64,000 nucleotides of DNA, taken from Helianthus annuus (taxonomy: Eukaryota; Streptophyta; Magnoliopsida; Asterales; Asteraceae). The notes beneath the pieces were generated by a model that did not search any database, was not told the DNA's origin, and was given only the letters and a program-made list of their open reading frames with translations. Below are positions 46,008 through 58,545 of this stretch, in pieces. Every line of letters begins with the position of its first letter. Position 1 is the stretch's first letter. The stretch lies in assembly GCF_002127325.2 (NCBI RefSeq), contig NC_035445.2:80832601-80896600 (forward strand). The letters run 5' to 3'. The position numbers and the translations under genes were made by a program.

Positions 46008-48444
46008 CATGAACACTTTTCCACCAGGTGCCTTAGGGTATTGCTGTGTCTCTGACAAGGATCACATTTCTTAGCATATTCCACAGCATCCCTTTTCATA
46101 GTTGGCTAGTAGTATCCTGTCCTTAGGATCCTTGAGAACAATGCCCTGCCCCCAGTGTGGTTTCCACAATCTCCTTCATGGAAGTCTTTTAAAACTTCTT
46201 GGACTTCAGGATCCTCAATGCATCTTAAATATGGTCCTGCAAGAGATCGCTTATACAACATATTATTTAAGATTGTGAATTGAGATACCTTAATTTTGAA
46301 AGCCCTAGGATTTTCTCCCGTAGGAATCTCTCCGTATTGTAGGTATCTCATGATTGGTGAGATCCATGATCCTGATCTTGAATAAGATTGAGTATCCTCA
46401 CTAGGGATAATTGCAGAATCCTCCCCTATTTCCATGGCCACATGATCCTCGATGGCAGGAGCCAAGATATGGATAATGGGGATACTTATATCCTCCGGGA
46501 TCTTCAAGGATGATCCTAAGTTAGCCAATGCATCAGCTTCTGTATTTTCTTCCCTTGGTACCTGTGTCAAACTAAAGGAAACAAAAGAGAGTGTCAACTC
46601 TTTGACTATCTCTAAATATTTGGTTAGCTTTTCACCTTTAACAGTATAGGATTCATTAAAGTGATTTGTAATTAATAATGAATCTACATGTACCTCAAGG
46701 TACCTGATCCCCATTTGCTTAGCAATTTGCAAACCAGCAATTAAGGCTTCATACTCGGCCTCATTATTAGTGATTTGGAACTCACAAGCTATAGAGTGGG
46801 GTATTATGTCCCCTGTGGCGATTTTAGTAGTATACCAAGCCCTGTGCCTTTGACGTTTGAGGATCCATCAGTATAGAGTATCCAAGGATCCTTGGTCTCC
46901 TCTAGCTGCTGGACTTCTAACCCAGCTTCTTTTTGTAAATCACTACTGAAATCAGCCACAAAGTCGGCCAATGCTTGGGATTTGATGGCTGTCCTAGGCT
47001 CATATCTTATATCATAGGCACTAAGCTTCACTTCCCACTTAGCCATCCTTCCTGACATCTCTGGTTTCCTGAGGACATTCTTAATTGGAAAATTAGTTTT
47101 AAAAACAATAACATGAGTTTCGAAATAATGTCTCAACTTAGTAGATGCCATAATTAATGCAAGAATAAGCTTTTCAAGGTGTGAATACCTGGATTCGGCA
47201 TCAAGTAAACTCTTACTTACATAATAGACAGGATGTTGTGTACCTTCGTGATCCTTAACAAGGACTGCACTTACTGCTTTTGAGGATACTGCTAGATACA
47301 AGGATAGCACATCGCCTTTTCCTGGTTTCATCAAGGCCGGGGCTGAAGATAGGTAATCTTTGAGAGCTCTTAAGGCATTTTCATGCTTCTCAGTCCACTC
47401 AAATTTCTTGTTCTTCCTTAGGATATCATAGAATTCTTTAGACTTCTCTGAGGATTTGGATATAAATCTGTTCAAAGCTGCTATCCTGCCTGTTAGCCTT
47501 TGGACATCCTTAGCATTGGCAGGAGATTTGATATTCACTAAGGCTTTGATCTGCTCCGGGCTAGCTTCAATGCCTCTCTTGGTCACCATGTATCCTAAGA
47601 ATTTACCCACTTTAACACCAAAGTGACACTTTGAAGGATTAAGTTTCATGTTATATCTGTCAAGGATATCAAATGCTTCCTCCAAGTCCCTTAGGTGATC
47701 CTCAGCTTTTATGGACTTTACCACCATATCATCTATGTAAACCTCCATAGTTTGTCCAATCTGATCCTTGAACATCATATTCACCAGCCTTTGATATGTT
47801 GCACCTGCATTCCTTAATCCAAACGGCATAACAATATAACAATATAAACCGGTTGGAGTCATAAAAGCTGTATCCTCTTGATTAGATGGTTCCATCTGAA
47901 TTTGTTGAAATCCAGATGAAGCATCCATAAAAGTCAACAGTTCATGACCCGCCGTTGCATCCACCATGGAGTCAATGTGGGGTAATGGGAAAGGATCCTT
48001 GGGACATGCCTTATTTAAATCTGTGAAATCGATACATACCCTCCACTTTCCATTTTTCTTTTGAACAACAACCACATTGGCCAACCATCTTGGATACTTG
48101 ACCTCTCTAATCATACCTGCCCGGAGCAATTTCTCTACCTCTTCCTGGATAATGGCATTTCTTTCGGGTGCAAACTTCCTCCTTTTTTGATGGATTGGTT
48201 TGAATGACCTGTCAATGCCAAGTTTATGAGTTATAATATCTTTAGATATACCTGTCATATCCTCGTGTTTCCATGCAAAGGTAGTCTTCCTTCTTTTGAG
48301 GAAGGATACGAGATCTTCTTTTATTTTGCCAAGGATCCCTGATCCGATATAGATTTTGGATTCAGGATCATCAGGATCCATGAGGATTTCTACCACATCC
48401 TGCTCTCTTGCCTCCAAGACATCCCTTGGAGGATACTTTGATTG
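46008..48444 (-). pseudogene. Copy E pol, 5' part
   Basis: Open from the linker (EAREQDVVEILMD) through RT (YIDD near 47735) to a frameshift at about 46805-46815, where a run of five G has become four in the second RNase H. The next frame runs to a TAG near 46106 (a tryptophan codon in GYYWP). Near 46035 about 90 bp are missing, removing the integrase segment with the first catalytic aspartate (MDIVGKLP). With the piece beyond copy F it is dead on several counts. Confidence 0.88.
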
Positions 48445-48450
48445 CTATTG
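48442..48450 (-). promoter_or_regulatory. Readthrough-type stop (copy E)
   Basis: Minus strand CAA TAG CAA, then TCA: UAG-CAA-UCA also satisfies CAR-YYA although one base differs from the other copies. TAG at 48445-48447. Confidence 0.7.
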
Positions 48451-51100
48451 CTCCCTTGACTTCAAGGCTGGTTTCAACGATGAAGTGTAGCAGTTCTTAG
48501 CCTCTTGCTGATCACTGCCAATCTTGACTATTCCCCAAGGACTAGGGAGCTTCACACATTGATGGTAGGTAGATGGGACTGCCTTCATATCGTGTATCCA
48601 GGGCCTGCCAAGGATAACATTACAACAAGATAAACAGTCAATAACACAAAATTTTTGATAAGAATGTAGGCTTTCTATGTATATTGGGAGTTTGATGTCC
48701 CCCAGGGTATTCTTAGTTTCGCCACTAAATCCCATGAGCACGGAGGATCTTGGTATGATATCTGATTCAGGGATACCCATTTTCTTTAGAACATCAAGCT
48801 GAATGATGTTCACTGAGCTTCCTCCGTCAATAAGGATCCTGCGGACAAAATGGTTAGAAATGAAAAGAGTAATAACTAAACCATCGTGATGAGGATCCTG
48901 GATATCAACACGATCATCCTCATCAAAGGTTATGACTTTTCCTTCAGAGACACTTGATGTTCGAACAGGTCTTTCTCCATTATCCATTTTAGTTTCCTTT
49001 GCATGCCTTTTAGCTACTGAGAAGGATGTACCACAGATGTCTGATCCTCCAGAAATAAAGTTTATTACTTGTGCATCTGCTGGAGGGGCAGGAGCTTTCT
49101 CAGGGATCCTTTCAGGATCCTGAGTCCTTGAATTTTTTTCTACCCAGCAATTCTTTTAGATGCCCCTTGCTCAACAAGTATCCAATTTCCTTTCTCAATG
49201 CAATGCATTCTTCTGTTAGATGCCCAAAATCTTCATGGTACGCACACCACTTTGATTTATCTTTGGTTGCAGCTGGTCTGTCATTTTTTCTAGGCCATCT
49301 GGCTTTATCACCTAGGTTCTGCATCGCAAGGATTAGTTCATTGTTATCAACGGAAAAACAATATTCAGAAATTGGAGGATAATCCTCATCATCCTCTTCC
49401 TGATCAACAGCATGCACGTTCTGGTTATCAGATTTATTGAAGGATCTGAACTTGTTATTCTTGAACGAGGATCCTTGCTTCTCTTGCTTTAAGGATCCTG
49501 CTAATCTCTCCTGGATCCTCTTATCATCCTTTAGCCGGATGAACCTGAGTGCGCGGGTTCTTACCTCATCTAAGTTCCTGCATGGTGTCATAACAAGATC
49601 ATCATAGAATAATGAATCCCTAAGCAATCCCATTTTGAAGGCCTCAACAGCCGTGGCTATATCCAAGTTGGGAATGTCTAAGGATTCTTTACTAAATTTG
49701 GTAATGTAATCCCTTAATGATTCATTCTGACCCTGGGTTATCCTATATAGATCACTAGTTAATCGTTCAAATTTTCTACTACAAGAAAACTGATTATTGA
49801 ATAAGTTAACTAGATTAGCAAATGAGGTAATAGAGTAAGGGGGAAGACTTAGCAGCCATTTGAGAGCTGATCCAGTAAGAGTGGATTCGAATCCCTTGCA
49901 TAGGCATGCTTCCTTTAACCTTTCTGGAATTGGATTGATCTCCATCCTCTCCCTGTATTGTGCTATGTGTTCCTCAGGATCCGTCGAACCATCATACAGC
50001 TTCATGGTTGGCACATGGAACCTTTTGGGTATCTCAGCATCACAAATTGGTGGTGCAAAACGAGATATCTTATGGCTTCCATCTGCAATCTCCGGGATAG
50101 GTTTGACCACTCCTGGAACACTTGATATCATATCCTTCAATTTTTGCAACTCTCTGGCCATGGCATGGTTGATACCTGTATCCTGCATGAATCCATGGTT
50201 AGTTGTAAGAGAATTATTAAAAGTGTTACCTCCCATCGTGTTTAAATTAGGAACACCGGATGTGAATCCATATTGCTGGGACTCTGGAATGACCGAAGGG
50301 CCAGTAGAAGCAATGGTCTGCATCGGAATAAAATCTCCTTGATGGACATCGGAACTTCCTGTTTGCAAACTCCTCAAGGATCCTGGCATCTGGAAGGATC
50401 ACTGAAACTGGGACGATCCTGGAACAAAGGAGGATCCTTGAACCTGGGATGATCCTGGAACAAAGGAGGATCCTTGACCCTGGGATGATCCTGGAACAAA
50501 GGAGGATCCTTGAACCTGGGATGATCCTGGAACAAAGGAAGATCCTTGAATCTGGGATGATCCTGGAACAAAGGAAGATCCTTGATTCTGCTGCGCTCCT
50601 GAGTATCCTCCTGAATTCATGAAGGATCCCATATGCTGAGGATAGGATCCTGCTGGCTGGAAATATGAACCTGATGCCTGAGTCACTATTGCTGATCCGT
50701 AGTGCACTCCTTTTGGTCCACCCACATATTGAACATCTGGAACCACTGATGGCTAAGAAGTAATCATCGGAGTATCAAAATTCAAAGATCTGGGCACCAG
50801 TGGGGAATGATCCTCTGCCGCTTTCTTTTGTTTCTTGAGATCTCCAATTTCTTTGAGAATCCTTTCATTGGTCTTATCCTGTTGCTGTATATGATCCTTC
50901 ATCTGCAAAATCAAAGTAAACATGTCACTAGTAGTGGGAGTGTAAGAAGTAGAAGAAGTTGGAGGTTTGGAGAAAATGGGAGTTGGTTTCTTCTCAGCAT
51001 TTTTCTGAGATCCAGCAGGTGGTGGAGGCAAAGGTGGAATGCCCTGAGACGAATTGACCGTAGACATTGCAGTAGAGGTATTCTTCAATGATGAAGCCAT
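48445..51100 (-). pseudogene. Copy E gag-protease, stops and a frameshift
   Basis: ATG at 51100. CAG to TAG at 50753-50755, a TGA at about 50399, and a frameshift near 49130 in an A/T run. Between them the frames show the 12-residue repeats, the capsid region, the C-H-H-C knuckle and protease (IDGGSSVNII). Confidence 0.87.
50402..50594 (-). repeat. 36-bp coding tandem repeat in gag (copy E), 5 units
   Basis: Each unit encodes QGSSFVPGSSQ plus one variable residue and carries GGATCC and GGATCA. Copies A, C and F have about two to three degenerate units here. A proline, glycine, serine and glutamine-rich linker before the capsid domain. Confidence 0.88.
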
Positions 51101-51166
51101 GTACTTGTGTGCAATGAACCGGAATGATCACCAACAGAAAAACTTCTTAGGAATGAAGCACCAATT

Positions 51167-51184
51167 GCCCCACGGTGGGCGCCA
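51167..51184 (-). other. Primer binding site of copy E
   Basis: Reverse complement of the family's 18-mer; three bases from the LTR. Confidence 0.8.
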
Positions 51185-51187
51185 AAC

Positions 51188-51903
51188 TGTTTTGGTCAAA
51201 AATCTAATGAGGATAATGCAACCAAACTCTTAGTTACGGGGAATGATGCTTGAAATGAAGAACAATAATAAGGATCACTTCGATGTAAATTGCACAAACA
51301 ACACAAGGATTTATACGAGGAAAAAGCCCTTGATCAATGAATGATCTTCGGCATAAAAAACCTCGGGTGATGGAAACTACCGATCACCAAGCTCAAATAA
51401 ATCAATAAATGTTTACAACTTCGGATAGTGACGAGCTAGGTACAAGGATCACTATGGTTAATTGTGTAAAAGTGTGTGAAAACTGTTAAGTATTTGCTGA
51501 AAGCTTCGAGAGTGCAGTTGTACGAGAGTGTATGTAGCTGAAAATGGCTAAGTGTTCTAAAAATAGCTCGTCACCCCTTTAAAAATAAAAGCTAACTAAG
51601 CTAACAAACTGTCCGACTTTTGTGTCATGCTCCCACGTTCTCCACAACGTCCATTTCCATTCAAACGTGTGCGAAATACCCGTGGAATATTCCATAGTAA
51701 CGTTGCCAAGACCAAGTCAAGCTTATTACTCCTGCAAAACAATACGAAACATAAACAAACAATCGTTAGTATGAGGATCCTTAGGGTGATCCATGATCCT
51801 GATCCTGAAGGTCTTCTGAGGATCACTATCTGTCACAGAAGTAAGGATCACTATTAGGATAACAAGCAAGGATCACTAATTGTTAGAAAATCCTCCCCTA
51901 ACA
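51188..51903 (-). repeat. Copy E 5' LTR
   Basis: 716 bp on the minus strand (TGTTAGGGGAGGATTTTC to AAAACA). Clearly diverged from the other LTRs, especially in the middle. The next bases GTTAG should be the TSD; the partner lies upstream of the window. Confidence 0.92.
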
Positions 51904-52266
51904 GTTAGCCTTGTCATCGAGGGGGGGGGTCCATGACCAAGCTCTAATGTGATAATAAGTCTCGTGCCTTGAATAAAAGTGGTAGTAAATGAGGATATTA
52001 AATTGGTCAGAATGTTGTGGAAGAGATCTCAGAATTGAATGTTATAATTCAATGTTCTTGAGAGCTTTTTCTTAGTCGTAAGTGTGATATCTTGATAACT
52101 TACCTTTGGTGATCACTTCTCTTGCTTATATCAACAAAACTCTTCCTTCGAGGTAGGTCCCTCTACACCAGGAATCACTAAATATATTTCCGGACAATAG
52201 GAATGCTCGGGTATTACTTAGAGGGTTGTCTCTTCGGCAGGATCTTATGTCATATTCGCATTTAAT
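51904..52266. other. Unassigned flank of copy E
   Basis: No gene seen. A run of eight or nine G near 51921. Normal base composition with almost no GATCC strings. Could be the remains of an older repeat; not recognised. Confidence 0.5.
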
Positions 52267-53020
52267 TAAGGTTGTAAACGAACCAAACGAACACGAATAA
52301 GGCCATGTTCGTGTTCGTTCGTTAAGGAAATATAGATGTTCATGAACTGTTCGCGAACACATGTTGAATAGAAGTTTATGTCCGTGTTCGTTTGTTAAGG
52401 AATTTCAGTTGTTCATGAACAGTTCGTGAACACGGGTCACAAACACAAACAAACACAAACGAACATTAAACTTGAAATGAAAAAAATACCATTAACCTTA
52501 GACTTCTTATACAAGTAATCAAATACAACCATTAAATGATAAATCAAGAATTCAAGACACAAGAACTTTACTACAAACACCATACGATAGTAAAGTTTTG
52601 CTAACTTAAGACATAATAATTATCTAAAGTTACTTAAACATATCTCAAAAATTGACTTAAGTGTCCAACTTCTTTATATATTTAGATAAGGGCTTACATT
52701 TTACTATTTTTTAAATATAATTATCAACTAATGTATAGGGGGAAAGTAGGGGGTGTGGGGGTAAAACTTAAAGAGAAAGTGAAATGGTAAAAAACATTAA
52801 AACATTAAACAAATGAACATATGTAAACGAACACGCGAAGGTAAACTAACATATTACCGAACGTTCATGAATGTAGTCGAACGAACGAGACCTTTGTTCG
52901 TGTTCATTCATTTAGTTAATCGAAAGGAATATCTTGTTGGTGTTCGTTCATTAACTAAACGAACTTTTCACCAATGGTTCACGAACTGTTCGGTGAACGT
53001 TCAGTTCGTTTACAGCCATG
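52267..53020. mobile_element. hAT-like non-autonomous element
   Basis: 754 bp. Ends TAAGGTTGTAAACGAAC and, inverted, CATGGCTGTAAACGAAC. Flanked by CATTTAAT at 52259-52266 and 53021-53028, an 8-bp TSD. Many subterminal GTTCGT/ACGAAC and GTTCATGAAC strings in both orientations. No transposase. Confidence 0.78.
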
Positions 53021-53028
53021 CATTTAAT

Positions 53029-53395
53029 ATATGCTTCGATTCTAATAAAACCAACCCTCTCTTGCAAGGTCAAGCTGCAAACGTAACCGGCGACCTTTGG
53101 AGCATTTAATATAGGAAAGTAGTCACATCGCACATGCCCTGCCGGGATAGTAGTCTAATGCTTTGGGCATGGGCGGGAAACTGAGACTCTTTGACCGGGT
53201 CTCCTTCCCATAACCACAAGTTAGTGAAAGTATTGTTCACAAAACCCAGTTAACGGCAGAAAGTCCAAACGAGGGAGCCCACTGGATGACCCTCATCGTC
53301 AATAATAATAATGAAATGTTCTAAGATATACATATTCTTATATAAATATTCCTACATATTTAAGTAACTCTAGAATTATTTTTACTTGTAACCAA
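53029..53395. other. Unassigned spacer
   Basis: No gene seen; no reading frame of note. Continues the unassigned flank seen before the hAT-like element. Confidence 0.45.
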
Positions 53396-53953
53396 TGTTG
53401 TAGAAGGCGCTAGGCGCTAGTCGGGCGGTGAGGTGCCGCATAGGGATTAATCGGGATAAATTGGAATGGACTTTTTATGTATAATTTTACAAATTTTTAT
53501 AAATATAGAGTTAATTTTATATATTTTATATATAAATATACAATTTTGGGAACCATATGTAAATTAGTGAAAGATAGAGGGGTGTTAAATGTTAAAAAAT
53601 CCAAACATAATAAAACCTAAACTCTTACCCACGTTCATCATACGCCGCTCTTTCCCACTCTTCGTCGTTCATCAGATAGAGAAACAAAACACAAACCCTA
53701 ATCCCCAAATTCGCTTCATCTAAACAATTATTTGTTCAATGGGGTTCGATTTTGAACGATGAATACAGATGCAGGTCCGATTAAGGTTCGAATCGAGGTA
53801 AGAACTCATTCCTTTTGACAGATTTGGTCCAATTTTGACCTATTATGATTCAATTTTGACTTGTTTTTTGACTGACTAGTCCGATTTCAGCCGATTTTTG
53901 ACCGATTTTGACTTATTTTGACCGATTTTGACTTTTACCGCCTAAGTTGACCG

Positions 53954-56900
53954 TAGGGGTGTGCAAAAAACCGACTTAACCGACCCATAACCAAAATAAC
54001 CGAAAAAACCGAACCGAATGGAAAACTGATGGGTCGGTTTTTAAATTTTTGATAACCGACAATCATGGGTCGGTTATGGTTTTGTAAGTTTCAATAACCG
54101 CCATAACCGAACCGACCCGCTACTTAATAAGTCATGTATAACCGACCCATATGCATAACCGACCCATATGATTACTACAGGAATACTAAAAGATCATTTT
54201 GATTTTTGAATTATTAAACCTAATATAATAAAATCCAATTCCAAATTCCAACGTTTCCAAAATCCAACGTGGGCGGTGCCGATTACTTATACGTATTACT
54301 ATTAGGGTTGAAACCTAATCGTCCCTTCTAGTTCTCAATCGTCTCCACTATCCAGTCTCTCCAGCAGTTCAGAATCTATTCAGCGGCGCTCAACGTTGCC
54401 TACTCGATCAGTCGATCATAGTGAGTTCTTTTACATTCAGGATTTATCTGAAGTCTTAGTGAGTTATCTGATCGATCGAACCTTATAGTTGAAGTCTGTT
54501 TGTTTTATATTTGTTCCAAATATATGAAGTCTTAGTAGTTGATCCCCTAATAAAGATATCATATTTTTGTGTTGATTTGTTGGTTCGGTGTATTTTTTGT
54601 TGATTTGTTGGTGAAACCTTATTCGTTTATTTACTTGATGTTTCAAAGATATCATACTTTTATGAGTTTGATGTTTCAAAGATATCATATTTTTATCAGT
54701 AAAGTTGACATGGTAAGTGCATTACATATATGACTATCCACCAATTGAATGATCAAGTTAGTATATAGAAAAATTGTTATTTTTGCTATTTTTATTGGTC
54801 TGTTAACATACTTTGTACGAAATCTATTGATCACCAATTCTATTATAACTACGCTACCCTAATCCACCCCCCCCCCAATCTATATATATTAAAAATATCA
54901 TATTATTCTTGACGACATATTGGCATAGGTCCTGAAGTCTTAGTGAGTTATCTGTTATATTTGTTTCTGTTTAATACTCTAACGACATATTTACTTTTGT
55001 AATATTTGTTTCTGTTTTTGTGGTTCAATCAGAAAGAATATGTAGAAAGATGAAGTCTGTTATATTTGTTTCTGTTAACAGTTAACACTTCATTCATTAC
55101 TAAACTTTTTTGTCAAATGTAGATGGAAACACCTGGTAGCGAAACACCGGTTGTTACTCTTGATGAAGAATCCCCAAACGAGCCACCGGTTGTTAATGTT
55201 GAAGAAAGTCAAGAAACCGTAGATCAAAAGAAAAATGGTAGAGCTAAAAAATCTTGGATATGGAACCATTTTGTTGAAGATAAGGATTCAGGTAAAGCCA
55301 AATGTCCTTATTGTAACTCCTTATTAGCGTCCGGTTCTAAAAAGAATGGAACGAGTTCTTTAGGTCATCATTTAAAGTTTTCTTGCATAAAGTCTCCGCT
55401 TTACAAGAGAGTAGATAAGAAACAATCAATCTTGAGTTTTAAGACTAAAAATTCTAATGAAAGTAGTAGTAGCTTGGCTTCTTATAAATTTAGCCAAGAA
55501 GAGTGTAGAATTCTACTTGCTCGAATGTGCATCAAAGATAACCAACCCTTTAGTATAGTAGACGATGAGGGATTTAGGGAATATTCATGGGGATTAAACC
55601 TGATGTTTAAGTTTCCATCTAGATGGACCGTGGCTAGAGATTGTTGGTCAATATTTAGAGAGGAGAAGAAAAAACTTAAGGGTACTTTAAAGGATCAAAC
55701 TGTATCACTCACTACAGATACATGGACATCTGTTCAAAACTTTAATTATATGTGCGTTACTGCATATTGGGTTGATGATGATTGGGTTCTAAGGAAGAAA
55801 ATTATAAACTTTTGCCAAGTTCCAAATCACAAGGGTGAGACCATTGGAAAGTTTGTTTATAAATGTTTACAAGAATGGGGTATTGATAGAAGTCTTACGA
55901 TCACTGTTGATAATGCTTCATCAAATGATGGAGCAATTAGATATCTGAAAAAAATGCTTAAGGGGCTATTTTAGATTGCAAATATTTGCATTTGAGATGT
56001 AATGCCCATATAATTAATCTTGTCGTCAAGGATGGTCTAGAAGAACAAATTGATTCCATAAATAGGATTCGTAAAGCTGTAAGGTTTTTGAGATCTTCTT
56101 CTCAACGATTTCTAAATTTCCAAGAAAGTGTGGAGAAAGAAAAGATCAAATGCAAGAGGAAACCGTGTTTAGATGTTGAAACGAGGTGGAATTCAACATT
56201 CTTAATGTTGGAGACGGCACTTATTTATGAAAAAGCGTTTGATAGGTATTATATATTTTTTAATAATTATGTATTTTCTTTTTATTTTTTTCCATCTATT
56301 ACTAATAGTCTAATATGCTTATTTTTTCATAGACTTCAAGATGTTGATTTCAGTTATAGATCCTACTTCCGCTCAGAAGATGAAGATGACGAGGGAAGTA
56401 CGAGAAAGAGAAAGAAGAGTGAAAAAGTTATAGGGGCACCCAATACATCGGATTGGGAGAAAGCAAGGTATTATAGTGGTTATTTTACTTCTATGTTGCG
56501 TTCAATAATGATAGTTTTTTTTTCTTGATAGGTTATTTATGGAGTTTTTGAGAATATTTTCTAATGTGACTAAAAAAATTCCGGGTTCCAAGTATGTGAC
56601 GGCTAACTTATTGTTTGGTGAGCTATGTACAATGAATGCCACAATAGCAAAGATGTTCTTAAGTAGTAATGAGGTTGAGAAAAAGATGACCAAATCAATG
56701 AAAGCAAAATATGAAAAAGATGGCCGAATCAATGAAAGCAAAATATGCACTTATTTTTACTTTATTATTTATTTTTACTTAATATTAAAGCATAATTGAA
56801 TATGTTTTTTTTTAGATTTGTCACCGGAAAAGAGAACAATTGAAGACTCTTTCATTGGAGATGGAGATTGGGATTAAACTTCCACCACGTAGTATTTGGT

Positions 56901-57259
56901 GTTTTTGGTTAAAACTTTGTTTGAGTTTATGGATTATGTCATTTTGGTTGAATTTTGTTTGAGTATTTGGTGTGTTTGGTTAAAACTTTGTTTGAGTTTA
57001 TGGATTATGTCATTTTTGGTTAAAACATTCGGTGATTAAAAGTATTAATATTTATGGATAATATTGTTTTGACCTAAATTTAGCTAGACCCAAGTTCATG
57101 GTTAACCGACCCATAACCGACCACCATAACCATCAAAACCGCCAAACCGAAACCGCCATAACCGAGCGGTTATGGTTATGACTTTTCCATAACCGACATC
57201 TCGGTTATGGTTATGGTTATGACCCAAAACCGACCCAAACCGACCCATGCACACCCCTA
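53954..57259 (+). mobile_element. hAT transposon with defective transposase
   Basis: 3,306 bp. Perfect 12-bp terminal inverted repeats TAGGGGTGTGCA; perfect 8-bp TSD GTTGACCG at 53946-53953 and 57260-57267. Both ends carry many copies of AACCGACCCATAACCG-type strings in both orientations, as expected of transposase-binding subterminal repeats. The coding part is 55123-56880. Confidence 0.94.
55123..56880 (+). pseudogene. hAT transposase, BED finger type, frameshifted and truncated
   Basis: ATG at 55123. BED zinc finger at residues about 40-90 (WIWNHFVED, CPYCNS, then H-x4-C in HHLKFSC). hAT catalytic region: TTDTWTS, the ITVDNASSND aspartate, then HLRCNAHIINLVV and ETRWNSTFLML in the next frame. 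One G is missing from the G run near 55965, which brings a TAG at 55972-55974. Two introns are likely (about 56247-56332 and 56469-56531, both GT...AG). After YEKDGRINESK the usual C-terminal part with the hATC dimerisation domain is missing; the frame ends near 56880. Unlikely to be active. Confidence 0.88.
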
Positions 57260-57348
57260 GTTGACCGACTTGGCAAAATCCGGGCGTAGACCTCCGATTA
57301 CCGCCTAGGCATCGATTAATCGTGACTTATTTCGTCCTTTACTCCAAA

Positions 57349-58375
57349 CCAGGTTAGAAATTTAAGTTAACTCTGATCATGTGCTTAGCACGTGAGGGTA
57401 TTTATGTCCTTTTACCCCTAATTCCTCCCACCTTATAAATCCCTCTTTCACCCTCCTTCGCAAATTAGGGTTCCAAACTTCAAACCTGGTATCCAAGCCC
57501 ACCACCACCACCACCGTATCCCAACAACCACAACCATCAAATCCGTCCACCAAGTCCCACCGCCACTGTCCATCAAACCCCAAATTATCAACTTCAGTCC
57601 GTTGCTCTCCCTGAATTAAAAAAGAAACTCATTAACATATGTCTGCAATATAGACTACTTTTTGGGATTTGTTACTGATTTTAGGCGTTTCAGGATTGTT
57701 AAATAAAAGTCTAAAACAAAACATCATTAATTCGGATGTTGTACACTTATAACATCATTTCTGATCAATCCCGAATATCATGTAACATTCCAAAAAATTT
57801 ACTCAAACATTCCAAAAACTTTACTCAAAATATATGTATCACACTAACAACAAAAACATAAAAAATAGAGGCTAATTCCTCTGTTCATGGGTTGACCTTC
57901 TACAATAAAAACATCAATGAGACGCAGATTCACAGTTTTGGTGATTATAGGTTTCAAAATTTTCCAACAAATCAAGCCTTAGTTTTTGCTTAAAGTGATG
58001 ATAGTCTGAACCATGCCATATGTGAAAGTGCTTATACCATCAGCCTCAAATCAAGGGGCTTTTTTGTGATCAGCAACACAGGTGGTCCTATGCTCATCAT
58101 CTTCAGCAACAGGCGTGGTTCTTCGCCGATCTGAAGACCTAAGCGGTTATGGTGGTGGTAAGGGTTGGGGGCAGCGGCGGGAGTGGTGGTGGTGATAAGA
58201 CTAGGTGGTGGACGGCGACTAGAGTGGTGGTGGTGAGGAGATTCAGATAGTGGCCGACGGCTGGAGTGGTGGTGGCCGGCGGCAGATGTGGTGGTGGTGA
58301 GGGGGAGATTAGGTTACAAGGGGTTTTTAGAGAGAGATAGGAGTGGGTGAAAGTGTGAGTGTTTGGAGTTTGGTT

Positions 58376-58418
<43 letters not shown>

Positions 58419-58545
58419 TTTCTTGTTTTTTTTCTGTTTTTAACTATATTTTTAAGTAAATAGGTAAAATTACAAAACTACCCTCATGGAAATAGACTTA
58501 ACTTAAAATTTTAACCTGGTTAGTGTTAAAGGATGTAAGATGTAA
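57349..58545. repeat. Degenerate inverted-repeat pair, possible old DNA element
   Basis: CCAGGTTAGAAATTTAAGTTAACTC region (57349-57420) pairs imperfectly with 58445-58545, which reads the inverse. Inside, both sides have a TATAAAT near CTCTTTCACCC or its inverse. The middle has GGT-rich DNA (58145-58310) and an (AT)n run. No TSD or product seen. Confidence 0.5.
58380..58413. repeat. (AT)n microsatellite
   Basis: About 16 AT units in one uninterrupted run. Confidence 0.95.

Larger units (their letters stand above)
46003..51187 (-). mobile_element. Copy E, piece 4 (integrase start back to PBS)
   Basis: Resumes E's integrase at GCTAG and runs, on the minus strand, from the PBS through gag, protease, RT and RNase H. 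Its protein differs more from A, B, C and F than these do from each other, consistent with an older or separate subfamily. Confidence 0.92.
53396..57330. repeat. Degenerate inverted-repeat-bearing repeat, split by the hAT element
   Basis: Pieces 53396-53953 and 57268-57330. Starts TGTTGTAGAAGGCGCTAGGCGC and contains AGTCGGGCGGTG and GGATTAATCGGGAT; the far side has CGCCTAGGCATCGATTAATCG. The same motifs, inverted, occur at 60360-60445, so this is a repeated family. Ends are uncertain. Confidence 0.5.

Noticed and set aside
52813..53109. 98-codon frame on +
   Set aside because: Lies in the subterminal repeats of the hAT-like element 52267-53020; no recognisable protein.
55123..56880. BED zinc-finger host gene
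   Set aside because: Perfect TIRs and TSD enclose it and the frame is broken; it is a hAT transposase remnant.
57377..57583. Proline/histidine-rich or glycine/tryptophan-rich small gene
   Set aside because: CCACCACCACC-type low-complexity DNA; no start context or homology visible.
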